DNA of 5,095 nt from an uncultured Ruminococcus sp. (lineage in GTDB: Bacteria > Bacillota > Clostridia > Oscillospirales > Ruminococcaceae), in the NCBI GenBank assembly GCA_937901485.1, contig CALGTT010000384.1, positions 1 to 5,095 of the forward strand, read 5' to 3'. Shown here in pieces: positions 1 to 5,095 of the stretch. The translations under genes were made by a program, and so were the position numbers. Under the pieces are notes generated by a model. That model was not told the origin of the DNA, searched no databases, and was given only the letters and a program-made list of their open reading frames with translations. Numbering within the stretch: position 1 is the first letter of the stretch; each line of letters opens with the position of its first letter.

Positions 1-182
1 AAGGGGTTCGGGTGACTCCCCACGGGGTGGGGAGATGCTGAACGAAGTGAAGCAGAGGGGACGGGCTGTACAGCGAAGTCCCCGAAAAATAGCCCCTCCC
101 CCGTTGGGGGACGGGCTGGGGGCAGCTTTGGGGTGCTAACCCCAGAAAGAGCTGTATTGCAGATCAACCTATTTTAAATGTA
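1..182. repeat. GC-rich hairpin-dense intergenic block (repeat-like)
   Basis: No gene is visible here. The block is a chain of inverted repeats: 16-23/27-34 (8-bp stem, 3-nt loop), a nested structure with outer arms 57-62/78-83 around the perfect palindrome GCTGTACAGC at 65-74, a stem at 92-102/106-116, and 129-134/139-144 (6-bp stem, 4-nt loop). The stretch 94-123 has the order CCCTCCCCCG, loop, GGGGG, then GGGGGCAG, which is the order seen in the two clear repeats at 3227-3461, so it may be a shortened or diverged relative. That relationship is inferred from layout, not from alignable identity along the whole length. The stem at 92-116 probably also serves as terminator for the permease gene. 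Confidence 0.5.
85..116 (-). terminator. Probable intrinsic terminator of the SulP permease gene
   Basis: Read on the minus strand, a stem of eleven positions (106-116 pairing with 92-102, one G-G mismatch, loop AAC) is followed at once by TATTTTT (91 down to 85). It lies 67 bases beyond the permease stop codon. Strong stem plus a short U-rich tail is the classic Rho-independent layout. The tail is imperfect, and the stem belongs to a hairpin-rich block, so it may be a repeat that was co-opted. Confidence 0.55.
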
Positions 183-1814
183 TCACAAACTCGAAATATG
201 CTCGAAAACCTTGTCCGTGCTCCAGAAGTACATATCATACTTGAAACGCTCCTTGAAGCCGCAGCGTTCCATCATCTGCATTACGTTCTCCTGTACGCAG
301 GAGAAATAGCACATTCTGCCCTCCTTGACAAGCCCCTCGCAGTAATCGCGCAGAGCCTCAATACCGGACATGTCCGCGATGGTCACGCCGCGCATGGAGA
401 AGATAATGTTGTAGTTTTCGCCCAGTGCCGTGATCTTTTCCTCCAGCTTTGCGCATGTGCCGAAGTACAGCGGGCCGGAAATGTATACAACACAGGTATG
501 GTCAAGCTTTGCCGGATCTGCATGGTGCTCGTCCACGCGCTTCGGATCGACCGGCGCAACTGTTACCTGCATGTCGGAAACCTTGATGACAAACGCAAAC
601 ACGGAGAAGATGACACCGATCAGGATCGCTACCGTCAGGTCGAAAATGACCGTTGCTGCCATGGTGATGAGGAACTGGAGCATTGCGGTTTTGATCTTCA
701 TGTGGAAAATGTTCTTGATCGCGTGCCATTCGTTCATGCGCCATGCGGTCATGATCAGCACGCCGGCAAGTGCGGAAAGCGGGATCAGGGACATTACACC
801 GCCGAGCACGAACATCGACAGCAGGAGCACTGCCGCGTGGATGATGGAAACAAGGCGTGTCTGACCGCCGGATTTGATGGCAACGCTTGTTCTTGCGATT
901 GCTGCGGTCGCCGGAACGCCGCCGAACAGCGGAATGATCATATTGCCGATGCCCTGCGCAACCAACTCCACATCCGCGTTGAGCTTTTCGTTCTTCATGC
1001 GTCCTGCGGATGCACCGCACAGCAGGGATTCGATCAGACCGAGGGCAGCAATGGAGATGGCAGGCGTAATCAGCCCTGTCAGGCTGGACATGGAAAGTCC
1101 GGAGAATGTCAGTCTGTCCTCAAGGAACAGGCTTTTCGGGATCGCGCCGACCTGCGGCACATCAAACTTGCAGATCACGGTGACTGCGGTCGCCAGAATG
1201 ATGGCAATGAGCGAGCCGGGACAGTACTGGTTGAGCTTCTTCGGGTACACTGCCATAAATACAATGACAGAAAGACCGATCAGGAACGCGGTCAGGTCGA
1301 AGTGCTGTTCCAGACGAAAATAGCTCTGCACCTTTTCAATGGTCGTCAGTCCCTCGCAGGTAAGCCCCGTGAGGTTGTTGATCTGCCCGAATGCGATAAT
1401 AATGGCGATACCGCTGGTAAAACCGGTGATCACGGGCATGGGGAGATAGGACACGAGTCCGCCGAGCTTGAAGATGCCGCAGATAAGCAGGAGCACACCG
1501 GCAATGAAGCTTGCCATGAGCATTCCCTGCATACCGTACTGTGCCACAAGGGAAACGAGGATGGCAGTCATCGCACCGGTCGGACCGCTGATCTGGTAGG
1601 ATGCGCCGGACAGACCGCCGATGAGGATGCCGGCAAGGATGGCAGTGACAAGACCTGCGGAAGCGGTCGCGCCGGAGCTGACACCGAACGCAAGCGCGAG
1701 GGGGAGCGCAACGGCGGCAACGGTGATGCCGGCGAGGAGGTCTTTTGCAAATTTTCCGGCATTGTAGCCCTGAAATTCGCGTCGGAGGGAGTTGAGATAC
1801 GATTTGATGAGCAT
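183..1814 (-). CDS. SulP family inorganic anion permease with C-terminal STAS domain
   Basis: A 543-residue integral membrane transporter of the SulP/SLC26 family, expected in the cytoplasmic membrane; family members carry sulfate, bicarbonate or dicarboxylates, and the sequence does not settle which. The N-terminal two thirds (about 25-412) is a run of hydrophobic segments with family signatures: QISGPTGAM near 74-82, LGLIESLL at 258-265, and the block around 279-324 containing ELVAQGIGN, FGGVPATAAIARTS and SGGQTR. A cytoplasmic STAS domain fills about 438-540, with the expected DMSG turn at 481-484. Length is normal for a bacterial SulP protein and nothing looks broken. The ATG start is supported by AGAAGG seven bases upstream (1822-1827) and by a consensus promoter. 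It stands alone and divergent from the DUF421 gene. No carbonic anhydrase or sulfate-assimilation gene lies next to it to hint at substrate. Confidence 0.93.
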   Translation of the reverse strand: MLIKSYLNSLRREFQGYNAGKFAKDLLAGITVAAVALPLALAFGVSSGATASAGLVTAILAGILIGGLSGASYQISGPTGAMTAILVSLVAQYGMQGMLMASFIAGVLLLICGIFKLGGLVSYLPMPVITGFTSGIAIIIAFGQINNLTGLTCEGLTTIEKVQSYFRLEQHFDLTAFLIGLSVIVFMAVYPKKLNQYCPGSLIAIILATAVTVICKFDVPQVGAIPKSLFLEDRLTFSGLSMSSLTGLITPAISIAALGLIESLLCGASAGRMKNEKLNADVELVAQGIGNMIIPLFGGVPATAAIARTSVAIKSGGQTRLVSIIHAAVLLLSMFVLGGVMSLIPLSALAGVLIMTAWRMNEWHAIKNIFHMKIKTAMLQFLITMAATVIFDLTVAILIGVIFSVFAFVIKVSDMQVTVAPVDPKRVDEHHADPAKLDHTCVVYISGPLYFGTCAKLEEKITALGENYNIIFSMRGVTIADMSGIEALRDYCEGLVKEGRMCYFSCVQENVMQMMERCGFKERFKYDMYFWSTDKVFEHISSL

Positions 1815-1860
1815 AATTTCGCCTTCTTTTCTTCATGATTTTGGAATTTGCAACTTTTAT

Positions 1861-1889
1861 ATTATACCTCTTATGCCATTTTTCGTCAA
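1861..1889 (-). promoter_or_regulatory. Near-consensus sigma-A promoter of the SulP gene
   Basis: On the minus strand TTGACG (1889-1884) is followed after 17 bases by TATAAT (1866-1861): five of six and six of six matches to the housekeeping consensus at ideal spacing. Transcription would begin near 1854, giving a leader of about 40 bases before the ATG, too short for a riboswitch. A 5-bp inverted repeat CACAT-N4-ATGTG (1900-1913) lies just upstream of the -35 box and could be a regulator site. Confidence 0.8.
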
Positions 1890-2048
1890 TTCGCAAAATC
1901 ACATAATAATGTGTGGAAAAAAGGTGGAATTTCGGGTAAAATTAAATGTATGCCCATGCATTCGAGAAACCCTGCCCGCGAAACGCAAAGTTTCTGTTTT
2001 GTAAAAGCTGACAAACGCGTATCGTCAGCGCGGACTCCGCGCTTTATG

Positions 2049-2077
2049 GCATAAATCCGCGGAAAGGGTGCATACTT
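2049..2077 (+). promoter_or_regulatory. Candidate SigG-like (forespore) promoter of the DUF421-DUF4363 pair
   Basis: GCATA (2049-2053), 17 bases, then CATACTT (2071-2077) resembles the SigG consensus as I recall it (gHATR, 17-18 bases, CATWHTA), failing only at the last base. It would start transcription near 2083, just ahead of the AAAGGAG at 2091-2097. No good housekeeping promoter is closer; TGGAAA-17-TAAAAT at 1914-1942 is the best sigma-A alternative and would leave a leader of about 155 bases. DUF421 proteins in Bacillus include spore inner-membrane proteins, so forespore expression would make sense, but whether this organism sporulates is unknown. Confidence 0.35.
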
Positions 2078-2104
2078 TCAAAAGAAACTGAAAGGAGTCC
2101 TGCT

Positions 2105-2794
2105 ATGTCGATCCTTCTCATACGCGCATTGATCGTGTACATTGTGGTCATTTTTTCCGTCCGGCTCATGGGCAAACGACAGCTCGGAGAATTACAGCCC
2201 TCGGAGCTGGTCATTACCATTCTGGTATCCAACATCGCCACGCTTTCGCTGGAGGATACGGAGATCCCCCTCCTGCGCGGCATCCTCCCCATTCTGGCTC
2301 TGGTCTGCTTCGAAGTCATCGTGTCGTGGGGCTCACTCAAATCCGTCCGGCTGCGCCGCCTGATCTCCGGCAGTCCGAAGATCATCATCCGCGATGGTGA
2401 AATAGATCAGGAAATGCTCCATGCACTGCGGTTTTCCGTGGATGATCTGATGAGCACCCTGCGCACAAGCGGCGTGTTTTCCGTGGATGATGTGCAGTTT
2501 GCGATCGTGGAGACGAACGGTTCGGTTTCCGTGTATGAAAAATCCGCCAGCCAGCCCGCTACCAAAAAGGATGTACACGCCGCGGAGCGCGACCTTGATC
2601 CGCCGCAGATCATCGTGGCGGACGGCGAGCTTCGGGAAACATCACTGCAAGCCATCGGTCTTGATGAGAAATGGCTGCACAGCGTGCTCCGCGGTCGGGG
2701 GATGAGGATATCGGACATCTTTCTTATGACAGCGGACAAGGCGCACGGCTATCATATCGTACGAATGCAGAAAAAAGGAGGGCAGGGAGCATGA
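2105..2794 (+). CDS. DUF421 (YetF-type) membrane protein
   Basis: A 229-residue protein of the DUF421/YetF family; its biochemical role is not established, though Bacillus relatives have been tied to the spore inner membrane and spore resistance. Two to three membrane helices occupy about 3-78. The family hallmark GKRQLGELQPSEL sits at 23-35, directly followed by a hydrophobic stretch. The cytoplasmic part holds two similar beta-rich units, marked by PKIIIRDGEI (91-100) and PQIIVADGEL (167-176), with a DDL...LR..GV..VDDVQFAI...NGSVSV pattern between about 113 and 143. Length is typical and there is no break. Start chosen from AAAGGAG at 2091-2097, seven bases before the ATG. Its stop overlaps the next start (ATGA), so the two genes are translationally coupled. 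Confidence 0.9.
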   Translation: MSILLIRALIVYIVVIFSVRLMGKRQLGELQPSELVITILVSNIATLSLEDTEIPLLRGILPILALVCFEVIVSWGSLKSVRLRRLISGSPKIIIRDGEIDQEMLHALRFSVDDLMSTLRTSGVFSVDDVQFAIVETNGSVSVYEKSASQPATKKDVHAAERDLDPPQIIVADGELRETSLQAIGLDEKWLHSVLRGRGMRISDIFLMTADKAHGYHIVRMQKKGGQGA

Positions 2795-3168
2795 ACCGAT
2801 TAAAAATCAGTTTTTCCGTTCTGGTACTGCTGGCGGTGCTTTGCGTGACCGGACTTGTGACGGTGCACCGGCAGTGCACATCATTTGATGCGCAGGTGCA
2901 TCGTGTGATGGAGACTGCCGCGTCAGGTGATACGGCGGCGGCACTGAAGGAATTCGATGCGCTGTATGCGCAGTGGGAGAAATTCCACGACTGGACGGGG
3001 CTGTTTGTGGACGGCGAACAGCTCGACCACATCCGCGGTGAGCTTGCCGGACTGCGTGCGCTGATCGAAGCGGAGCATCCGGAAGTCATGGCAAGGCTGG
3101 AGGCTCTCGGCACGCTCGTCAAGGAGCTGCTGCGCGAGGAAGTGCCGGAAATTTGGCATATTTTATAG
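2791..3168 (+). CDS. DUF4363 family membrane-anchored small protein
   Basis: A 125-residue protein with an N-terminal membrane anchor (about 6-26) and an amphipathic, charged, mostly helical remainder expected on the outer face of the membrane. The pattern W62-x-K-x-H around 62-66, repeated leucines spaced as in a helical bundle (about 78-115), and the ending PEIWHIL fit the DUF4363 family, which I know as a frequent partner of DUF421 genes in Clostridia. Function is unknown. The cysteine at 18 is not in a convincing lipobox, so I do not call it a lipoprotein. The frame is open further upstream, but the start at 2791 is preferred: AGGAGGG (2776-2782) lies eight bases ahead and gives the ATGA overlap with the DUF421 gene. 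The pair probably forms one functional unit. Confidence 0.82.
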   Translation: MNRLKISFSVLVLLAVLCVTGLVTVHRQCTSFDAQVHRVMETAASGDTAAALKEFDALYAQWEKFHDWTGLFVDGEQLDHIRGELAGLRALIEAEHPEVMARLEALGTLVKELLREEVPEIWHIL

Positions 3169-3226
3169 CAAGGCATCCGGATGCGTCTTTCTGCTTTATG
3201 ATACTGCCCCTTCAAACTTTAGTAAA

Positions 3227-3315
3227 GAAAAAGCGGGACTCGGGGGTGCAACCTCCGCATATTCCTCCCCCGCTTTGCGGGGGAGGTGCCGCCGAACGGC
3301 GGCGGAGGGGGGCAG
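3227..3315 (+). repeat. Triple-hairpin dispersed repeat, copy 1
   Basis: Eighty-nine bases from GAAAAAGCGGGACTC to GGGGGGCAG, matching copy 2 with four substitutions and one extra base. It contains three consecutive inverted repeats: 3241-3247/3251-3257 (7 positions, loop GCA, one G-T pair), 3264-3273/3277-3286 (perfect 10 bp, loop TTT) and 3288-3294/3297-3303 (perfect 7 bp, loop AA). One frame stays open through it (RDSGVQPPHIPPPLCGGG), a peptide of the sort that appears in spurious gene calls; there is no ribosome binding site and I do not regard it as coding. No transposase or clear target duplication is seen. Confidence 0.85.
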
Positions 3316-3373
3316 GCTTAGTTTATCTATGGTGGTAAAGGGATTAGTACTATGTAAAATCTAAATCTTGAAT

Positions 3374-3461
3374 GAAAAAGCGGGACTCGGGGGCGCAGCC
3401 CCCGCATATCCCTCCCCCGCTTTGCGGGGGAGGTGCCGCCGAACGGCGGCGGGGGGGGCAG
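3374..3461 (+). repeat. Triple-hairpin dispersed repeat, copy 2
   Basis: Eighty-eight bases in the same orientation as copy 1, offset by 147 bases. The three hairpins are at 3388-3394/3398-3404 (perfect 7 bp, loop GCA), 3411-3420/3424-3433 (perfect 10 bp, loop TTT) and 3435-3441/3444-3450 (perfect 7 bp, loop AA), followed by a run of eight G and CAG. All four substitutions against copy 1 lie in or just after the first hairpin, and hairpins two and three are identical between copies. The copy ends 69 bases before the glycosyltransferase start. Confidence 0.85.
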
Positions 3462-3468
3462 ATTTTGC

Positions 3469-3487
3469 ACAACTTTCCTAAAGTTGT
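3469..3487. promoter_or_regulatory. Perfect 8-bp inverted repeat upstream of the glycosyltransferase pair
   Basis: ACAACTTT-CCT-AAAGTTGT is a perfect inverted repeat lying between the end of repeat copy 2 and the start of the family 2 glycosyltransferase gene. A weak promoter-like pair, TTGCAC (3465-3470) and GATTAT (3489-3494) with 18 bases between, brackets it almost exactly, which would suit an operator. It could instead be a leader hairpin; no T-run follows, so a terminator is less likely. Confidence 0.4.
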
Positions 3488-3530
3488 TGATTATACCAGA
3501 TACCAAGAAAAAAGAAAGGACAACCGCATT

Positions 3531-4484
3531 ATGAAACTGATCATTCAGATCCCTTGCTATAATGAAGAAGAAACACTGGAGCTTGCCTACAACGACCTGC
3601 CCAGACAGATCGACGGCATTGATACCATTGAATACCTCATTATCAATGACGGCAGTAAGGACAAAACCGTGGAAAAAGCCCGTGAGCTGGGCTTCCACCA
3701 TATCGTGTCCTTTAAGCGCAACAAGGGACTTGCCAAGGGCTTCATGGCAGGACTCGATGCCTGCCTGCATCTGGGCGCGGATATCATCGTCAATACGGAC
3801 GCGGACAACCAGTACTGCGGCGCAGATATCGAAAAGCTCGTGCGCCCCATCCTTGACGGAAAGGCGGATATCGTCATCGGTGAACGCCCCATCGACCAGA
3901 CGGAGCACTTCTCATGGAAGAAAAAGAAGTTCCAGCATCTGGGCAGCTGGGTGGTGCGCGTTGCCTCCAATTCCGATATCCCCGATGCCCCCAGCGGCTT
4001 CCGCGCCTATACCAGAGAGGCGGCTCTGCGGCTGAATGTGGTCAACGAATATACCTACACCCTCGAAACCATCATTCAGGCAGGTCACAACAAAATGGCA
4101 ATGACCTCCGTGCCCATCCGCACCAATGCCGAAACACGCCCCTCGCGCCTGTTCTCCAGCATGTGGCGGTATATGAAACGCTCCGCGGCTGTCATTACAC
4201 GCTCGTTCGTGATGTACAAGCCCCTGAAATTCTTCCTCACCATCGGCATGATCCTCCTCCTGCTCGGCGGCATTCTCGGCGTGCGCTTCCTCGTGTACTT
4301 TGCAATGGGTGACGGCAGCGGTCACATCCAGTCGCTCATCCTCACCGCCATCCTCATCATGATGGGCTTTCAGACCATCACCATCGGTCTGCTCGGCGAT
4401 ACGATCGCCGCAAACCGCAAGATCTTAGAGGATATCCAGTACAGAGTGCGCAAGGCGGACTGTGAACCAAAGGAGAATGACTAA
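3531..4484 (+). CDS. Family 2 glycosyltransferase with two C-terminal membrane helices (polyprenyl-phosphate type)
   Basis: A 317-residue GT2 enzyme resembling the DPM1/GtrB group, which moves a sugar from a nucleotide donor to a polyprenyl phosphate or related acceptor at the inner face of the membrane. The GT-A domain (about 1-225) shows IPCYNEEE at 7-14, INDGSKD at 38-44, the metal-binding TDADNQ with D90 and D92, and DAPSGFRAY at 152-160. Membrane helices lie at about 234-257 and 267-290. The frame is open upstream through repeat copy 2, but that extension is low-complexity repeat with no ribosome binding site; the ATG at 3531, with GAAAGGA at 3514-3520 (10-base gap), starts the family's usual beta strand directly (MKLIIQIPCYNEE). 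Its stop overlaps the following glycosyltransferase (TAATG), implying a surface-glycan operon. Sugar and acceptor cannot be read from the sequence. Confidence 0.9.
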   Translation: MKLIIQIPCYNEEETLELAYNDLPRQIDGIDTIEYLIINDGSKDKTVEKARELGFHHIVSFKRNKGLAKGFMAGLDACLHLGADIIVNTDADNQYCGADIEKLVRPILDGKADIVIGERPIDQTEHFSWKKKKFQHLGSWVVRVASNSDIPDAPSGFRAYTREAALRLNVVNEYTYTLETIIQAGHNKMAMTSVPIRTNAETRPSRLFSSMWRYMKRSAAVITRSFVMYKPLKFFLTIGMILLLLGGILGVRFLVYFAMGDGSGHIQSLILTAILIMMGFQTITIGLLGDTIAANRKILEDIQYRVRKADCEPKEND

Positions 4485-4996
4485 TGGCAGACAAGCTTAA
4501 AATGCTCTATATCACGCGCAAATATCCGCCAGCTGTCGGCGGAATGGAGAATTTCAGCTACCACCTGTACAACCATTTCGACAAAAACCGTGTGGAAACA
4601 GACCTGATCTCCCTCGGCAAGTCCCAGAAGCATCTGCTCTGGTTTCTGCCCTATGCACTCGTGAAAACCGTCTGCACGGCGCACAAATACGATGTGATCT
4701 TCGTCGGGGATGCTCTGCTCTCCTCCATCGGCTGGTTTACCAAGCTCTTTCACCGCAAGAAAACGGTGATCGTCAACGTGTTCGGTCTGGACATCACCTT
4801 CAAAAACAAGCTCTATCAGTGGTATCTGCGGCGGTTTTACAAGTGCTTTGACAAGTACATCTCCATCAGCAAGGAAACGGACAACGCCCTGCAAAGACGG
4901 GGGGCGCACGATTCCGTCATCATCACGCCCGGCTTGATGAGATCGAACGCGTCTCCGACGGAGATTTCTGAAGTCATCTCCCGGCGCACCTCATAG
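4484..4996 (+). CDS. Family 4 glycosyltransferase, N-terminal part; 3' end replaced at a probable chimeric join
   Basis: The first ~150 codons are the N-terminal Rossmann-like half of a GT4 (GT-B fold) enzyme: LYITRKYPPAVGGMENFSYH at 8-27, a hydrophobic DVIFVGDALL segment near 69-78, VFGLD near 105-109, and KYISISKETDNALQRRG leading to SVIITPG at 144-150, where such enzymes normally continue with a V-D/N-x-x-x-F loop and the donor-binding C-terminal domain. Here, after G150 (base 4933), the frame runs 20 unrelated residues to a TAG at 4994-4996. GT4 enzymes are usually about 350-400 residues, so more than half is missing. Start at 4484 is backed by AAAGGAG at 4469-4475, eight bases upstream, and by coupling to the preceding gene. 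The true gene very probably continues in DNA not present here; genuine coding is about 4484-4933. Confidence 0.8.
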   Translation: MADKLKMLYITRKYPPAVGGMENFSYHLYNHFDKNRVETDLISLGKSQKHLLWFLPYALVKTVCTAHKYDVIFVGDALLSSIGWFTKLFHRKKTVIVNVFGLDITFKNKLYQWYLRRFYKCFDKYISISKETDNALQRRGAHDSVIITPGLMRSNASPTEISEVISRRTS

Positions 4997-5095
4997 CCGC
5001 GGGGGACGATTTCGTTGTTTATCCACATCGCGAGAAGCGTGCACACGAGCGCGAAAAGGACCGGCCACTTCATAACGCTCAAAAGATTTATCCCG
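4837..5095 (-). CDS. Internal fragment of an LptF/LptG-type permease (real part about 4918-5095), foreign to the rest of the contig
   Basis: Read leftwards from the window edge, the frame gives GINLLSVMKWPVLFALV, a hydrophobic segment, then MWINNEIVPRGYEVRREM and DAFDLIKPGV. A membrane helix ending in W-x-N-N/D-x-x-V-P-R/K followed by a basic stretch, then a L-x-x-P-G-V element, is what I recognise from the LptF/LptG (YjgP/YjgQ) permeases that move lipopolysaccharide from the inner membrane. The gene enters from beyond base 5095, so its start is missing. After about base 4918 the frame continues only as the antisense of the glycosyltransferase to a stop at 4837-4839, and that tail is not expected to be real. 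Such permeases belong to diderm bacteria and are unexpected next to Clostridia genes. Family assignment rests on about 55 residues and is moderate. Confidence 0.5.
   Translation of the reverse strand, partial: GINLLSVMKWPVLFALVCTLLAMWINNEIVPRGYEVRREMTSEISVGDAFDLIKPGVMMTESCAPRLCRALSVSLLMEMYLSKHL
4912..4935. other. Probable chimeric junction
   Basis: Left of this point the plus strand carries the conserved GT4 text SVIITPG; right of it only the minus strand carries protein-like sequence. Bases 4919-4933 (ATCATCACGCCCGGC) read sensibly as IITPG on the plus strand and as part of KPGVMM on the minus strand, so the two sources may share a short identical stretch here. The exact breakpoint cannot be fixed from this sequence alone. 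Confidence 0.65.

Larger units (their letters stand above)
3169..3530. other. 362-base gene-free interval between the DUF421 and glycosyltransferase operons
   Basis: Contents in order: a short palindrome GCATCCGGATGC (3173-3184) after the DUF4363 stop, repeat copy 1, a 58-base A+T-richer spacer (3316-3373) with no recognisable signal, repeat copy 2, and a short region with an 8-bp inverted repeat and the ribosome binding site of the glycosyltransferase gene. No coding potential beyond the low-complexity frame through the repeats. Confidence 0.8.

Noticed and set aside
198..1838. Long open frame on the plus strand opposite the SulP gene
   Set aside because: Its translation is rich in H, D, C and Q with no hydrophobic core or recognisable domain, as expected for the antisense of a codon-biased membrane protein gene; the minus-strand SulP match is decisive.
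1815..1860. Riboswitch or leader RNA ahead of the SulP gene
   Set aside because: The near-consensus promoter leaves only about 40 bases of leader with no stable structure.
3173..3197. GCATCCGGATGC palindrome followed by scattered T after the DUF4363 gene as an intrinsic terminator
   Set aside because: With a realistic loop the RNA stem shrinks to four pairs, extended only across a two-base bulge, and the T-rich stretch is interrupted; too weak to call.
3227..3461. Repeat copies as a CRISPR array or tRNA-like genes
   Set aside because: Only two long, internally hairpinned units with a 58-base spacer; no short regular repeats, no cas genes, and no tRNA cloverleaf or TTC-loop pattern.
4934..4972. 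Simple frameshift in the glycosyltransferase (another plus-strand frame reads LDEIERVSDGDF before a stop)
   Set aside because: The alternative frame ends after twelve residues and resembles no GT4 continuation; it is better explained as antisense of the LptF/LptG-like fragment.

Overview
The window reads as a contig end from a low-complexity-rich, moderately high-GC Clostridia genome, most likely a gut Oscillospiraceae/Ruminococcaceae relative. The grounds are strong AGGAGG-type ribosome binding sites, the DUF421-DUF4363 gene pair, a near-consensus sigma-A promoter, and GC-rich hairpin repeats of a kind I associate with that group. The taxonomic call is inference; there is no rRNA or marker gene here.

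Layout. Bases 1-182 are non-coding and full of GC-rich hairpins, one of which sits where the terminator of the first gene should be. A complete SulP-family anion permease with a C-terminal STAS domain runs leftwards (183-1814) from a consensus promoter at 1861-1889. A 290-base divergent intergenic region follows. It carries small palindromes and, just upstream of the next gene, a sequence resembling a forespore (SigG-type) promoter. Two rightward genes overlap by ATGA: a DUF421/YetF-type membrane protein (2105-2794) and a small DUF4363 protein (2791-3168). Next comes 362 bases without a gene, holding two direct copies (about 88 bp, about 95% identical) of a triple-hairpin repeat, then a small perfect inverted repeat. 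A second rightward pair follows: a membrane-anchored family 2 glycosyltransferase (3531-4484) overlapping by TAATG with a family 4 glycosyltransferase (from 4484). These two look like part of a cell-surface glycan operon.

The right end is abnormal. The family 4 glycosyltransferase is normal up to about codon 150 and then stops matching its family. From about 4918-4935 to the end of the window the opposite strand reads as an internal piece of an LptF/LptG-type permease, a protein of Gram-negative outer-membrane biogenesis not expected in a typical monoderm Clostridium. The simplest explanation is a chimeric assembly join at a short shared sequence. The last ~170 bases should not be assigned to this genome without read-level support.

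I see no convincing new defence, mobile or RNA system. The least-understood biology here is the DUF421-DUF4363 pair and the structured repeat family.
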